Program-made: the position numbers and the translations under genes
The notes under the pieces: generated by a model
What the model was told of the DNA's origin: nothing
Database searches by the model: none
Seen by the model: only the letters and a program-made list of their open reading frames with translations
Assembly (NCBI RefSeq): GCF_016031635.1
Contig: NZ_JACEGD010000003.1
Location: 186,001-250,000 of the forward strand
Direction of reading: 5' to 3'
From: Bradyrhizobium diversitatis
GTDB taxonomy: Bacteria; Pseudomonadota; Alphaproteobacteria; Rhizobiales; Xanthobacteraceae
DNA length: 64,000 nt
In this document: piece by piece, positions 45,158 to 54,698 of the stretch
Layout: each line of letters opens with the position of its first letter
How positions within the stretch are numbered: position 1 is the stretch's first letter

Positions 45158-45440
45158 GAGGATGCTCCAGACAAATCGACGGTGCGGGAGACGCAACGCG
45201 CCAGGGAAGACGGCGGTAAGGGAGATGAAGAGGGGGGCGTCGCCGGGACGAAGCTCGGTCGAGAGGCGTCACGGATCGCGACATTCCCGTGGTTGAGAGT
45301 GTGTGAAGTGGCCAGCCGCGCAGCGGCTCGGCTTGCGCGAGGACGATTCGCCGGGCGGCCCAGGGCCAGAGCCCGGCTTCTTCCAGAGGAAGACGTGCCT
45401 CTCGGCAATTCGCATCTGCCATGCAGTACGAAGCAATCCT

Positions 45441-45482
45441 ATCAGATTTATCAAATCTATCGTTATCATCAGATTTATCAAA
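45441..45482. promoter_or_regulatory. Direct-repeat operator-like AT-rich block
   Basis: ATCAGATTTATCAAA occurs at 45441-45455 and again at 45468-45482, start-to-start distance 27 bp. The first copy continues into a GATTT/AAATC 5-bp inverted repeat. The block is far more AT-rich than its surroundings and lies between the divergent GMC oxidoreductase (start 45157) and the HTH-GAF gene (start 45573), so it is a likely binding site for a regulator or part of their promoters. Confidence 0.55.
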
Positions 45483-45572
45483 ATAGCAGCTATCGGCTCT
45501 TGTCAACACAAGTGGGAGCACGACATTGTGAGGCCTGGGACGAGGCCGGCCGGCGCGCGGTCGGGGGTAAAG

Positions 45573-46745
45573 ATGGATGGTATGGCCAAGGACATTCTGA
45601 CGACGGCGGAGGCTGCCAGGATACTGGGCGTCTCCGTCCGGACGGCGCAGCTGCTGATCGAAGGCGGCTCGATCCCGTCCTGGAAAACGCCGGGGGGTCA
45701 TCGCCGCGTCTACCGCCGCGACGTTCTCGGGCTGATCGCCGGCTCCGGCGAGCCGCCGATGCTTGCTTCCGCCCGGGTGATCCTCGTTGCACGGCAAGAA
45801 CGCATGGCTGATTACAAGGCGGCCTTGGCGAAGGTCAATTTCTGTGTCGTCGAGAGTTACTCCGACATCTACACCGCGCTGCTTGCGATCGGCACGCGGT
45901 TGCCGGCTGCCGTTGTGATCGAAGCCGAAACATCGGACGCCAGCAGACTCGCCATGCTGGAGAGCCTGCGCGCCGATCCATCAGTCGGCAGTACCGAGAT
46001 CCTTGTCGTTGGGCGCTCGGCTGCGACCCGGCGATCAGGCGGGAGCGGGCCGGGCTCCAGAACGACGGTGTTCGTCGACGAATTGCCGGCGTTGCCTGCA
46101 GCCATCGAAGCCCTTTTCAAGGCCGCCGCCGCACACCCCTTTCCGTTCGAGACGCCGCCTTCCTTTCCCTTCCCGGACAATGAGGGCCAGCGGCTTCTCG
46201 CACTCGAACGCTCTGGCCTCGTCGACACGCCGCCTGAAGATTCATTCGATCGCCTGACCTGGCTGGCGGCGCACAGCCTTGATGCTCCCGTGGCACTGCT
46301 GACGATGCTGACCCCGACCCGACAATGGTTCAAGTCGCGCTATGGGCTCGATATGGTCGATACGCCGCGCGGCTGGGCGTTCTGCAACTACACCATTCTG
46401 CAGAAAGGTATCACCGTCGCCGAGAACCTCGCGACCGACTCGCGTTTTGCGGAGAATCCGGCGGTGAAGGGTGAGCTGGGGTTTCGGTTCTACGCTGGCT
46501 GCCCAGTGAGCGATCCCGACGGCTTTACCCTGGGATCGCTCTGCGTGATCGACACTCGGCCACGCGCGCTAGACGAGACGCAGAAGCAGATACTTGCCAA
46601 TCTCGCCGCGCTCGCCTCGGACGAGATTAAGTTGCGCGCCACGGACCGCCAACTGCGCTGGGCAATCGAACGCGGGAACTCAAAGCCTGGCGCGGCGGCA
46701 GCGTCGCCCCTGCCTGGCACCAAGCGTGTCGTGGAGCATCAATAA
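45573..46745 (+). CDS. DNA-binding regulator: excisionase/MerR-like HTH, receiver-like region, GAF domain
   Basis: 390 aa from the ATG at 45573. Residues about 4-50 (ILTTAEAARILGVSVRTAQLLIEGG, then KTPGGHRRVYRRDVLGL) are a HTH_17/excisionase-type motif. Residues 65-170 resemble a degenerate receiver fold (ARVILVARQERM, LPAAVVIEAETSDASRLAML). Residues about 205-355 are a GAF domain (LDAPVALLTMLTPTRQWFKS, FCNYTILQ, GFRFYAGCPVSDPDGFTLGS), which would bind a small ligand. The combination is unusual. It is divergent from the GMC oxidoreductase, which it may regulate. Confidence 0.75.
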   Translation: MDGMAKDILTTAEAARILGVSVRTAQLLIEGGSIPSWKTPGGHRRVYRRDVLGLIAGSGEPPMLASARVILVARQERMADYKAALAKVNFCVVESYSDIYTALLAIGTRLPAAVVIEAETSDASRLAMLESLRADPSVGSTEILVVGRSAATRRSGGSGPGSRTTVFVDELPALPAAIEALFKAAAAHPFPFETPPSFPFPDNEGQRLLALERSGLVDTPPEDSFDRLTWLAAHSLDAPVALLTMLTPTRQWFKSRYGLDMVDTPRGWAFCNYTILQKGITVAENLATDSRFAENPAVKGELGFRFYAGCPVSDPDGFTLGSLCVIDTRPRALDETQKQILANLAALASDEIKLRATDRQLRWAIERGNSKPGAAAASPLPGTKRVVEHQ

Positions 46746-46881
46746 AGCGCGATGGGATCGGGTGATCGACGTCGCGCCTGGATCATCGTTTGAGAATGAT
46801 CTTATGCTTCGGTTCTGATTCGATCAGAGCCGACAACGCTCCGGGCCGCACTGAGACGCGTCGTCGCTCACACAGGGCCGA

Positions 46882-47664
46882 TCAGATCTGGCGCTCGACC
46901 ATCTTGAGCTTGAGCTCGGCGATGGCTTCCGCCGGGTTCAGTCCCTTCGGGCACGCCTTGGCGCAGTTCATGATGGTGTGGCAGCGGTAGAGGCGGAACG
47001 GGTCCTCGAGATTGTCGAGACGCTCGCCGGTTGCCTCGTCGCGGGAATCGGAGACCCAGCGGTTGGCCTGGAGCAGCGCGGCAGGTCCGAGATAGCGCTC
47101 GCTGTTCCACCAATAGCTCGGGCACGAGGTCGAGCAGCAGGCGCACAGGATGCACTCGTAGAGGCCGTCGAGCTTCTCGCGGTCCTCGTGGCTCTGGCGC
47201 CATTCCTTCTGCGGCGTCGGCGAGGTCGTCTTCAGCCAGGGCTCGATCGACGCATACTGGGCGTAGAAGTTGGTGAGGTCGGGGACGAGGTCCTTCACCA
47301 CCGGTTGGTGCGGCAGCGGATTGATCTTCACCGCGCCGTCCTTGACGTCGTGCATCGAGCGGGTGCAGGCCAGCGTGTTCTGGCCGTCGATGTTCATGGC
47401 GCAAGAGCCGCAGACGCCTTCACGGCAGGAGCGGCGGAAGGTCAGCGACGGGTCGATGTGGTTCTTGATCCAGATCAGGCCGTCCAGCACCATCGGACCG
47501 CAATCATTGGTGTCGACGTAATAGGTGTCGACGCTCGGATTCTTGCCGTCGTCGGGATTCCAGCGATAGACCTTGAACTCGCGGAGCTCGGTCGCGCCCG
47601 CAGGCTTCGGCCAGGTCTTGCCGCCAGTGATCTTGGAATTCTTCGGAAGTGCGAATTCAACCAT
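46882..47664 (-). CDS. sdhB: Succinate dehydrogenase iron-sulfur subunit
   Basis: 260 aa. The 2Fe-2S ligand motif [11 protein letters not shown] plus [16 protein letters not shown] and [17 protein letters not shown] for the 4Fe-4S and 3Fe-4S clusters are all present. Transfers electrons from the flavin of SdhA to the quinone at SdhCD. It is last in sdhCDAB, separated from sdhA by 107 bp that hold a palindromic repeat. Confidence 0.97.
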   Translation of the reverse strand: MVEFALPKNSKITGGKTWPKPAGATELREFKVYRWNPDDGKNPSVDTYYVDTNDCGPMVLDGLIWIKNHIDPSLTFRRSCREGVCGSCAMNIDGQNTLACTRSMHDVKDGAVKINPLPHQPVVKDLVPDLTNFYAQYASIEPWLKTTSPTPQKEWRQSHEDREKLDGLYECILCACCSTSCPSYWWNSERYLGPAALLQANRWVSDSRDEATGERLDNLEDPFRLYRCHTIMNCAKACPKGLNPAEAIAELKLKMVERQI

Positions 47665-47678
47665 TGCTCTAACCTTTC

Positions 47679-47760
47679 GTCATTCCGGGATGGTCCGACG
47701 GACCAGACCCGGAATCTCGAGATTCCGGGTTCGATGCTGCGCATCGCCCCGGAATGACGG
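47679..47760 (-). repeat. Palindromic element, copy B of the CCCGGAATCTCGA family, inside the sdh operon
   Basis: Begins CGTCATTCCGGGATGG and ends GCCCCGGAATGACGG, with CCCGGAATCTCGAGATTCCGGG as a perfect inner palindrome. It is the inverse-orientation relative of the 26203-26306 copy. Located between sdhA (stop 47772) and sdhB (start 47664), so the transcript would carry a strong hairpin there. Confidence 0.8.
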
Positions 47761-47771
47761 CTACTATTCGA

Positions 47772-49607
47772 TCAGTACACGCGCGCCTTCGGCGGGATGT
47801 ACTGTACGTCGTTGGTCATGGTGTAGTCGTGAACCGGGCGATATTCGATCCTGACCTTGCCGGCATCGTCCAGCCAGGCCAGCGTGTGCTTCATCCAGTT
47901 CTTGTCGTCGCGCTCGGAGAAGTCCTCGCGCGCATGGGCGCCGCGGCTCTCGGTGCGGTTGGCGGCCGAGTTCATCGTCACCACCGCCTGCGAGATCAGG
48001 TTGTCGAACTCCAGTGTCTCGACGAGGTCCGAATTCCACACCAGCGAGCGGTCGGACACGGCGATGTCGGTGATGCCGCTGTGGACCTTCGCGATCAGGT
48101 TCTGGCCCTCGCTCAAGACTTCGCCGGTGCGGAACACCGCGCAATTGCTCTGCATCACGTGCTGCATGCCCTCGCGCAGCTTCGCGGTCGGCGTGCCGCC
48201 AGAGGCGTAGCGGAAATGGTCGAGGCGGCCGAGCGCCATCTCGGCCGAGTTCGCCGGCAGCTCGGGCTGCTTGCCGTTCGGCGTCAGCTTCTCGGCGAGG
48301 CGGAGCGCCGCGGCGCGGCCGAACACGACGAGGTCGATCAGCGAGTTGGAGCCGAGGCGGTTGGCGCCGTGCACGGAGACGCAGGCGGCTTCGCCGATCG
48401 CCATCAGGCCGGGGATGACCGCGTTGTCGTCGCCGTCCCTCTTGGTCAGGACTTCGCCGTGATAATTCGTGGGGATGCCGCCCATGTTGTAGTGCACCGT
48501 CGGCACGATCGGGATCGGCTCGCGCGTCACGTCGACATTGGCGAAGATCTTTGCGGATTCCGAGATGCCCGGCAGGCGCTCGGCCAGCACGGCGGGATCG
48601 AGATGGTCGAGATGCAGGAAGATGTGATCCTTCTTCTTGCCGACGCCGCGTCCCTCGCGGATCTCGATCGTCATCGCGCGCGAGACCACGTCGCGCGAGG
48701 CAAGGTCCTTCGCCGACGGCGCATAGCGCTCCATGAAGCGCTCGCCCTCGGAGTTGACGAGATAGCCGCCTTCGCCGCGCGCGCCTTCGGTGACGAGGCA
48801 GCCCGAGCCGTAGATGCCGGTCGGATGGAACTGCACGAACTCCATGTCCTGCAGCGGCAGGCCGGCGCGCAGCACCATGCCGCCGCCGTCGCCGGTGCAG
48901 GTGTGCGCCGAGGTGCAGGAGGCGTAGGCGCGGCCATAGCCGCCGGTGGCGAGGATCACGGTCTGGGCGCGGAAGCGGTGCAGCGTGCCGTCGTCGAGCT
49001 TGATCGCGATGACGCCACGGCAGGTGCCCTGGTCGTCCATGATCAGGTCGATGGCGAAGAATTCGATGAAGAATTCGGCCGCGTGGCGCAGCGACTGGCC
49101 GTACATGGTGTGCAGCATCGCGTGGCCGGTGCGGTCGGCGGCGGCGCAGGTGCGCTGCGCCTGGCCCTTGCCGTAGTCCAGGGTCATGCCGCCGAACGGG
49201 CGCTGGTAGATCTTGCCGTCCTCGGTGCGCGAGAACGGCACGCCCCAATGCTCGAGCTCGTAGACCGCCTCGGGCGCGTTGCGCACCATGTATTCGATCG
49301 CGTCCTGGTCGCCCAGCCAGTCCGACCCCTTCACGGTGTCGTACATGTGCCAGCGCCAGTCGTCCTTGTGCATGTTGCCGAGCGAGGCGGAGATGCCGCC
49401 CTGCGCCGCGACCGTGTGCGAGCGGGTCGGAAACACTTTCGTGATGCAGGCGGTGCGAAGTCCGGCCTCGCTGCAGCCGACCACCGCGCGCAGGCCGGCA
49501 CCGCCGGCGCCGACCACGACGACGTCGTAGGTGTGGTCCTCGATCGGATAGGCTTTGCCGTTGGTGGCGGGAGCGCCGTTGCCCGTGCCATTCGTTGTGG
49601 CGGCCAT
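47772..49607 (-). CDS. sdhA: Succinate dehydrogenase flavoprotein subunit
   Basis: 611 aa, standard length. FAD loop [22 protein letters not shown], the covalent FAD site [16 protein letters not shown], active-site region [21 protein letters not shown] and HRLGSNSL-type segment ([18 protein letters not shown]) are visible. Oxidises succinate to fumarate in the TCA cycle and complex II. Begins right after sdhD (3-bp gap). Confidence 0.97.
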   Translation of the reverse strand: MAATTNGTGNGAPATNGKAYPIEDHTYDVVVVGAGGAGLRAVVGCSEAGLRTACITKVFPTRSHTVAAQGGISASLGNMHKDDWRWHMYDTVKGSDWLGDQDAIEYMVRNAPEAVYELEHWGVPFSRTEDGKIYQRPFGGMTLDYGKGQAQRTCAAADRTGHAMLHTMYGQSLRHAAEFFIEFFAIDLIMDDQGTCRGVIAIKLDDGTLHRFRAQTVILATGGYGRAYASCTSAHTCTGDGGGMVLRAGLPLQDMEFVQFHPTGIYGSGCLVTEGARGEGGYLVNSEGERFMERYAPSAKDLASRDVVSRAMTIEIREGRGVGKKKDHIFLHLDHLDPAVLAERLPGISESAKIFANVDVTREPIPIVPTVHYNMGGIPTNYHGEVLTKRDGDDNAVIPGLMAIGEAACVSVHGANRLGSNSLIDLVVFGRAAALRLAEKLTPNGKQPELPANSAEMALGRLDHFRYASGGTPTAKLREGMQHVMQSNCAVFRTGEVLSEGQNLIAKVHSGITDIAVSDRSLVWNSDLVETLEFDNLISQAVVTMNSAANRTESRGAHAREDFSERDDKNWMKHTLAWLDDAGKVRIEYRPVHDYTMTNDVQYIPPKARVY

Positions 49608-49610
49608 GGG

Positions 49611-50027
49611 TTACACTCCGGAAGAAAGTTTCAGGATCGCATAGGTCGAGGCGAGTGCGACGGCGATCGAGAAGAAGTTGTTGAGCATGATCGCGGTGAG
49701 CTTCAGCTTCTCGTTATGGACGTAGTCCTCGATCACCACCTGCATCCCGATCTTCATGTGCCAGGCGCTGGCGAAGATGAAGAGCAGCAGGATCACCGCG
49801 ATCGGCAGCGAGCCGAGGATCTGGGCCGCGCCGGCCTGGTTGCGGCCGAGCAGCATCATCACGATGACCAAGACCGGAATCATCAGCAGCGTCATGGCGA
49901 CGCCGGTGATGCGCTGGCGCCAGAAATCGGAGGTGCCGGAATGCGCCGCGCCGAGATTGCGGACGCGGCCGAGCGGGGTGCGCATGGACGGCGGCTTGGG
50001 AGAGCCGTGGGATTCGCTGTAGCTCAT
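49611..50027 (-). CDS. sdhD: Succinate dehydrogenase membrane anchor subunit
   Basis: 138 aa from the ATG at 50027, which overlaps the sdhC stop (ATGA, 50024-50027). Three hydrophobic helices (MTLLMIPVLVIVMMLL; PIAVILLLFIFASAWHMKIG; NFFSIAVALASTYAILKL) and the signature HMKIGMQVVIEDYVH fit SdhD, which holds haem b and the quinone site with SdhC. The longer frame upstream is a shadow of sdhC. Confidence 0.93.
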   Translation of the reverse strand: MSYSESHGSPKPPSMRTPLGRVRNLGAAHSGTSDFWRQRITGVAMTLLMIPVLVIVMMLLGRNQAGAAQILGSLPIAVILLLFIFASAWHMKIGMQVVIEDYVHNEKLKLTAIMLNNFFSIAVALASTYAILKLSSGV

Positions 50028-50422
50028 CGTCCGCCTCCGATCGCATAGGCGATGATCCAGATCAGCACCGTCAGCACGATGCCGCCGATCAGCGCGCCCC
50101 AGGTCAGGGCTTCGCGCTCGTTGGCCTTGAAGCCGTAGCCGAGGTCCCACACGAAATGCCGGATGCCGCTCAGCATATGGTGCATCAGCGCCCAGGTGTA
50201 GCCGAACACGATCAGGCGGCCGATGATGCTGCCGGTGAAGGCCTGGACGTGGGCGTAGGCGGTCGGGCCGGAGGCTGCCGCGATCAGCCACCAGGCCAGC
50301 AGCAGCGTTCCGACGTAAAGAGCGATGCCGGTGGCACGGTGAACGATGGACAGCGCCATCGTCAGGGTCCAGCGATAGGTTTGGATGTGCGGCGAAAGCG
50401 GTCGTTCGATCCGTGCGGTCAT
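50024..50422 (-). CDS. sdhC: Succinate dehydrogenase cytochrome b556 subunit
   Basis: 132 aa from the ATG at 50422 (MTARIERPLSPHIQTYRW). The SdhC family start RPLSPHLxxYRW and the haem-ligand region SIVHRATGIAL and HHMLSGIRHFVWDLG are present with three helices. It is first in the sdhCDAB unit. Confidence 0.95.
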   Translation of the reverse strand: MTARIERPLSPHIQTYRWTLTMALSIVHRATGIALYVGTLLLAWWLIAAASGPTAYAHVQAFTGSIIGRLIVFGYTWALMHHMLSGIRHFVWDLGYGFKANEREALTWGALIGGIVLTVLIWIIAYAIGGGR

Positions 50423-50489
50423 GGGCGGCTTTTGATGTTTGTTGCGGCCCAGCATGGGGCGCGCGGGGATCGCGAAAGGTCGGCTCTAT

Positions 50490-50705
50490 TTACGGAGTCG
50501 ATTTGGCCGGCGCAATCACCAAATCGCCATAAATCGAACTTGGGTTCAGCTCTATGGTCTTGATGAACCAAGGCCAATCCGGCTCTTGGTATACCAGACC
50601 GGCGGTCCACCAGCCAAGATAGGAATATAAATTCATATTTTGGGTCGACCAGGCAAGGCGCATTGAAATCGCTATTGGAACGCCTCTAATCCACCCATTT
50701 GCCAT
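50490..50705 (-). CDS. Possible small hypothetical protein upstream of sdhC
   Basis: 71 aa, reading MANGWIRGVPIAISMRLAW at the start and containing YSYLGWWTAGLVYQEPDWPW. It has no good ribosome site and no recognised family, but its composition is not random GC noise: many Trp/Tyr/Pro and lower GC. It could be a small protein or a decayed fragment. The rest of the 50423-50946 stretch holds the sdh promoter region and no other convincing gene. Confidence 0.3.
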   Translation of the reverse strand: MANGWIRGVPIAISMRLAWSTQNMNLYSYLGWWTAGLVYQEPDWPWFIKTIELNPSSIYGDLVIAPAKSTP

Positions 50706-50946
50706 CGGCGGTTCGTGCCGGCCAGCGCATCGGCGCAGCCTGCCGCTCATTTCCTGGGACGGATCTTCGCACGCAGCTCAACGGCGCCTTGGCGCGCTGA
50801 CAGCCGATATGCGCAGCTCGCATTCCACCCCAGCCGGGCTGCCCCGGCGTGTCGACCAGATCAGGCAGATCGCCTACAGCTTTGCCCGCAGTCAGATCCG
50901 AGCCAATGCTTCGGAGTAGCTGCGCCAGTCGACGGGGCAGTTCGGG

Positions 50947-51807
50947 GTGATCGCAGGTCTCGATATCAAGGAAATCGTCGAGCTCGCGCTGCTGCTGATC
51001 GCAACCGGCGCGCTCTCGGGATTTCTGGCCGGCGTGTTCGGCATCGGCGGCGGCGCGATCCTCGTGCCGGTTTTCTATGAATGCTTCCGTATCGCCGGCG
51101 TGCCGCTCGAGGTGCGGATGCCGCTGTGTGTCGGCACTTCGCTCGCCGTGATTATCCCGACCTCGATCCGCTCGTTCCAGGCGCATTACAAGCGCGGGGC
51201 GGTCGACATGTCGATCCTGCGCGTCTGGTGGCTGCCGATCGTGATCGGCGTCCTCGCCGGCAGCGTCATCGCGCGCTACGCGCCGGAGCGGCTGTTCAAG
51301 ATCGTGTTCGTGGCCGTCGCCTGGTCAGCCGCGGTCCGGCTGATCTTCGCGCACGAAACCTGGAAGCTCGGCGATGATCTGCCGAAGGGCCCATTGATGC
51401 GCGTCTATGGCTTCTGCGTCGGCATCTTGTCGACCTTGATGGGCATCGGAGGCGGCCTGTTCTCGAACCTGCTGATGACCTTCTATAGCCGTCCGATCCA
51501 TCAGGCCGTCGCGACCTCGTCGGCGCTCGCGGTGCTGATCTCGATTCCCGGCGCGCTCGGCTACATCTATGCCGGCTGGCCGGCGGCGGCGAAATATCCG
51601 GCCGTCGCGGCCCTGCAGGCTCCCTTCGCGCTCGGCTACGTCTCGCTGATTGGTGCCGTGCTGGTGATGCCGATGAGCCTCGTCACCGCGCCGCTGGGCG
51701 TGAAAGCCGCGCATGCGATGTCGAAGCGCACGCTGGAGGCCGCGTTCGGGTGTTATCTGTTGATCGTGGGCAGCCGGTTTGTGCTGAGTCTGGTGGGCGG
51801 ACAGTAG
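50947..51807 (+). CDS. TauE/SafE family sulfite/anion exporter
   Basis: 286 aa beginning at a GTG. Eight hydrophobic segments, with the two family hallmark loops GFLAGVFGIGGGAILVPVF (residues 23-41) and GILSTLMGIGGGLFSNLLM (residues 157-175). These carriers move sulfite, organosulfonates or similar anions. The GTG start rests on reading frame and the conserved N-terminus only. Followed by a repeat (copy B, 51820). Confidence 0.87.
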   Translation: MIAGLDIKEIVELALLLIATGALSGFLAGVFGIGGGAILVPVFYECFRIAGVPLEVRMPLCVGTSLAVIIPTSIRSFQAHYKRGAVDMSILRVWWLPIVIGVLAGSVIARYAPERLFKIVFVAVAWSAAVRLIFAHETWKLGDDLPKGPLMRVYGFCVGILSTLMGIGGGLFSNLLMTFYSRPIHQAVATSSALAVLISIPGALGYIYAGWPAAAKYPAVAALQAPFALGYVSLIGAVLVMPMSLVTAPLGVKAAHAMSKRTLEAAFGCYLLIVGSRFVLSLVGGQ

Positions 51808-51819
51808 CCGTCACACCCT

Positions 51820-51907
51820 CCGTCATTGCGAGCGTAGCGAAGCAATCCAGAATCTTTCCGCGGAGGCCGTCTGGATTGCTTCGTCGCAAGGGCTCCTCGC
51901 AATGACG
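51820..51907. repeat. Palindromic element, copy B of the CATTGCGAGCGAAGC family
   Basis: Left end CCGTCATTGCGAGCGTAGCG, right end GCTCCTCGCAATGACG, with GCAATCCAGA and TCTGGATTGC inside. Same family and orientation layout as 27558-27645. Lies between the convergent TauE/SafE and matB genes, where it may terminate both. Confidence 0.8.
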
Positions 51908-51921
51908 AAAGCTAAAGCGCC

Positions 51922-53451
51922 TCACTTCTTCGCGTAGATATCCTTGTACGCGTCACGCAGCACGTTCTTCTGCACCTTGCCCATGGTATTCCGCGGCAGC
52001 TCGTCGACGACGAAGACGCGCTTGGGCATCTTGAACTTGGCGAGCCGGCCATCGAGCGCCTTGAGCACCGAGGCTTCGCTGACATCGGCACCTTTGTTGC
52101 AAACGAGAACCGCCGTGACGCCCTCGCCGAAATCGGCATGCGGCACGCCGATCACGGCGGATTCGACCACGCCCGGCATGGCGTCGATCTCGCTCTCGAT
52201 CTCCTTCGGGTACACATTGAAACCGCCGGAGATCACGAGATCCTTGCCGCGGCCGAGGATGTGGACGTACCCCTTGCCGTCGATCTTGCCGAGATCGCCG
52301 GTGATGAAGAAGCCGTCGGGCCGGAACTCGGCCTTGGTCTTCTCCGGCATGCGCCAATAGCCCTTGAAGACGTTCGGGCCCTTGACCTCGATCATGCCGA
52401 TCTCCTCGCGCGGCAATTCCTTGCCGGTCTCGGGATCGGTGACGCGAACGGAGACGCCGGGAAGCGGGAAACCGACCGCGCCGGGCACGCGCTCGCCGTC
52501 GTAGGGGTTCGACGTGTTCATGTTGGTTTCGGTCATGCCGTAGCGCTCGAGCACCGCATGTCCCGTGCGCGCCGACCATTCGCGATGGGTGTCGGCGAGC
52601 AGCGGCGCAGAGCCCGAGACGAACAGCCGCATGTGCTTCGTGGTCTCGCGCGACAGCGCGGGGTTCTGCAGCAGGCGGGTGTAGAAGGTCGGCACGCCCA
52701 TCAGCACCGTGGCGCGCGCCATCAGCTTGATGATCAGATCCGGGTCGAGCTTCGGCAGGAAGATCATCGACGCCCGCGCAAACAGCGTCACGTTCGTCGC
52801 CACGAACAGGCCATGCGTATGGTAGATCGGCAGCGCGTGGATCAGGACGTCCTTGTCGGTGAAGCGCCAATAATCGACGAGCGAGAGCGAGTTCGACGCC
52901 AAATTATCGTGCGTCAGCATCGCGCCCTTGGAGCGGCCAGTGGTCCCCGAGGTGTAGAGGATCGCGGCGAGATCGTCGTTTTCGCGCGCCACTGTCGCGA
53001 ATTCGCCGCTCGCCTTGTCGGCGGCCTCCGTCAGCGAGCCCTTGCCGTCGGGCCCGAGTGTCTCGACCTTGGCCTTCACCTTGGCGGCAATGGGGGCGAG
53101 GCCTTCTGCTTTGGAGGGATCGCACACCACGAGCGCCGGCTCGGCATCGCCGATGAAGTAGTCGAGCTCGTTCAGCGTATAGGCGGTGTTCAGGGGCAGA
53201 TAGACCGCGCCGGCGCGCACGGTGCCGAGATACAGCACGATATTGGCGACCGACTTTTCGACCTGCACCGCGACGCGGTCGCCCGGCTTCACGCCGCGGG
53301 CGACCAGCACGTTTGCCATCTGCCCCGCGCGCGCGATCAGATCGCCATAGCTGATATGGACGCCGTCATGCGTCTCGATCGCGAGCCGCTTCGGATCGTC
53401 CAGGCCATCGAACAGGCGGGAAAACAGGTTGGCGTTGGCAGCTTGGTTCAT
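51922..53451 (-). CDS. matB: Malonyl-CoA synthetase (malonate--CoA ligase)
   Basis: 509 aa ANL-family enzyme. The AMP-binding motif AAILYTSGTTGRSKGAMLTH (residues about 160-179), ERYGMTETNMNTSN, the hinge FITGDLGKIDGKGYVHILGRGKD and the C-terminal Lys region (LPRNTMGKVQKN) are all present. The start (MNQAANANLFSRLFDGLDDP) and whole sequence match the MatB group of Rhodopseudomonas and Bradyrhizobium, which make malonyl-CoA from malonate. Divergent from an SDR gene with an 86-bp gap. Confidence 0.88.
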   Translation of the reverse strand: MNQAANANLFSRLFDGLDDPKRLAIETHDGVHISYGDLIARAGQMANVLVARGVKPGDRVAVQVEKSVANIVLYLGTVRAGAVYLPLNTAYTLNELDYFIGDAEPALVVCDPSKAEGLAPIAAKVKAKVETLGPDGKGSLTEAADKASGEFATVARENDDLAAILYTSGTTGRSKGAMLTHDNLASNSLSLVDYWRFTDKDVLIHALPIYHTHGLFVATNVTLFARASMIFLPKLDPDLIIKLMARATVLMGVPTFYTRLLQNPALSRETTKHMRLFVSGSAPLLADTHREWSARTGHAVLERYGMTETNMNTSNPYDGERVPGAVGFPLPGVSVRVTDPETGKELPREEIGMIEVKGPNVFKGYWRMPEKTKAEFRPDGFFITGDLGKIDGKGYVHILGRGKDLVISGGFNVYPKEIESEIDAMPGVVESAVIGVPHADFGEGVTAVLVCNKGADVSEASVLKALDGRLAKFKMPKRVFVVDELPRNTMGKVQKNVLRDAYKDIYAKK

Positions 53452-53537
53452 GCAACATTCCTCGCCGGCAGAGGCCGGTCAAAACCGAGGGCTGGATTAG
53501 CAAAAACCGCCCCGCAGAAGCAACGGAGACAGTTTGC

Positions 53538-54299
53538 ATGTTAAAAAACGGGAAACGCGTGGCCTGGGTCACGGGCGGCGGCAGCGGGATCGGGGAAGCC
53601 GGCGCCGAGGCGTTGGCTGCCGACGGCTGGACGGTGGTGGTCTCGGGCCGCCGCAAGGATGCCCTGGATACCGTGGTTGCCAGGATCATAGGGACGGGCG
53701 GAGCGGCCGAGGCCATTGCGCTCGACGTCTCCAATGCGGCCGAGGCCCAGAAGGCGGCCGATCAGATCGTCGCAAAGCACGGCCGCATCGACCTGCTGGT
53801 CAACAATGCCGGCATCAATCTTCCCAAGCGCAGCTGGAAGGACATGGAACTGGAGGGCTGGGACAAGCTGGTCCAGGTCAATCTCAACGGCGTGCTCTAT
53901 TGCATGCGCGCCGTGCTGCCGACGATGCGCAAGCAGCAGGACGGCGCGATCATCAACGTCTCGTCCTGGGCCGGTCGCCACGTCTCGAAGATGCCGGGCC
54001 CGGCCTACACCACGACCAAGCACGCGGTGCTGGCGTTGACCCATTCCTTCAACATGGATGAATGCGTCAACGGCCTGCGCGCCTGCTGCCTGATGCCGGG
54101 CGAGGTGGCGACCCCGATCCTGAAGCTGCGCCCGGTGGTGCCGAGCGAGGAGGAGCAGGCGAAGATGCTGCAATCCGAAGACCTCGGCCGCACCATCGCC
54201 TTCATCGCGTCGATGCCGCCGCGTGTGTGCATCAACGAGCTCTTGATCAGCCCGACGCATAATCGCGGCTTCATCCAGACGCCGAACAACAGGGATTGA
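53538..54299 (+). CDS. SDR family oxidoreductase
   Basis: 253 aa classical SDR. The cofactor loop is VAWVTGGGSGIGEAGAE, with LLVNNAGIN, IINVSSWAG and the catalytic YTTTKHAVLAL (YxxxK). It reduces or oxidises a carbonyl or alcohol with NAD(P); substrate unknown. Transcribed opposite to matB, so linkage to malonate use is possible but unproven. Confidence 0.9.
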   Translation: MLKNGKRVAWVTGGGSGIGEAGAEALAADGWTVVVSGRRKDALDTVVARIIGTGGAAEAIALDVSNAAEAQKAADQIVAKHGRIDLLVNNAGINLPKRSWKDMELEGWDKLVQVNLNGVLYCMRAVLPTMRKQQDGAIINVSSWAGRHVSKMPGPAYTTTKHAVLALTHSFNMDECVNGLRACCLMPGEVATPILKLRPVVPSEEEQAKMLQSEDLGRTIAFIASMPPRVCINELLISPTHNRGFIQTPNNRD

Positions 54300-54328
54300 G
54301 ACGCGACGACCGCGCGGCAATCTCTCCT

Positions 54329-54486
54329 CGTCGTCCCGGGGCGCGACAAAGTCGCGAGCCCGGGACCCATAACCACAGGGAGTGGTTTGGCGAAGACTCG
54401 GAGTGACCGTCTCGCGCGACAGCCTCTTCCTGTGGCTATGGATCCCGGATCTGCGCTCCGCTTCGCTCCGCTTGTCCGGGACGACG
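54329..54486. repeat. Palindromic element, copy A of the GGGACCCATA family
   Basis: CGTCGTCCCGGG at the left and TTGTCCGGGACGACGG at the right are mirrored. Inside are GGGACCCATA, CCACAGGGAGTGGTTTGGCG and CTATGGATCCCGGATCTGCG. A second copy, same order and near-identical pieces, is at 62930-63115. It fills most of the 54300-54698 gap, which has no gene. The rest probably holds the fasciclin promoter. Confidence 0.75.
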
Positions 54487-54698
54487 GCGGAGAGTTTGGC
54501 GCACACTCCCCGCACGAACATCCCCACGCATAGTTTCACCCATCACAAAGAATTTTTCTCCGAAACCGCATCGCAAACCCTCCCGTAGTTCGGTCCAACG
54601 ACGGCACTGCTGCATCACTTCTCAACTGTCGCAGTCGCCGTTGTTGCCCAACTCAAACGCCGGCCATCGCCGGTCACCATTCAATCGGGAGACTTTCC

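Noticed and set aside
45303..45572. Extension of the HTH-GAF protein upstream of 45573
   Set aside because: It would translate the AT-rich operator-like repeats (giving repeated YQIYQ) and has no ribosome site; the HTH domain starts right after 45573.
50809..50919. A 36-codon plus-strand ORF upstream of the TauE/SafE gene
   Set aside because: Looks partly protein-like (VDQIRQIAYSFARSQIRA) but has no ribosome site, no upstream start, and is too short to support.
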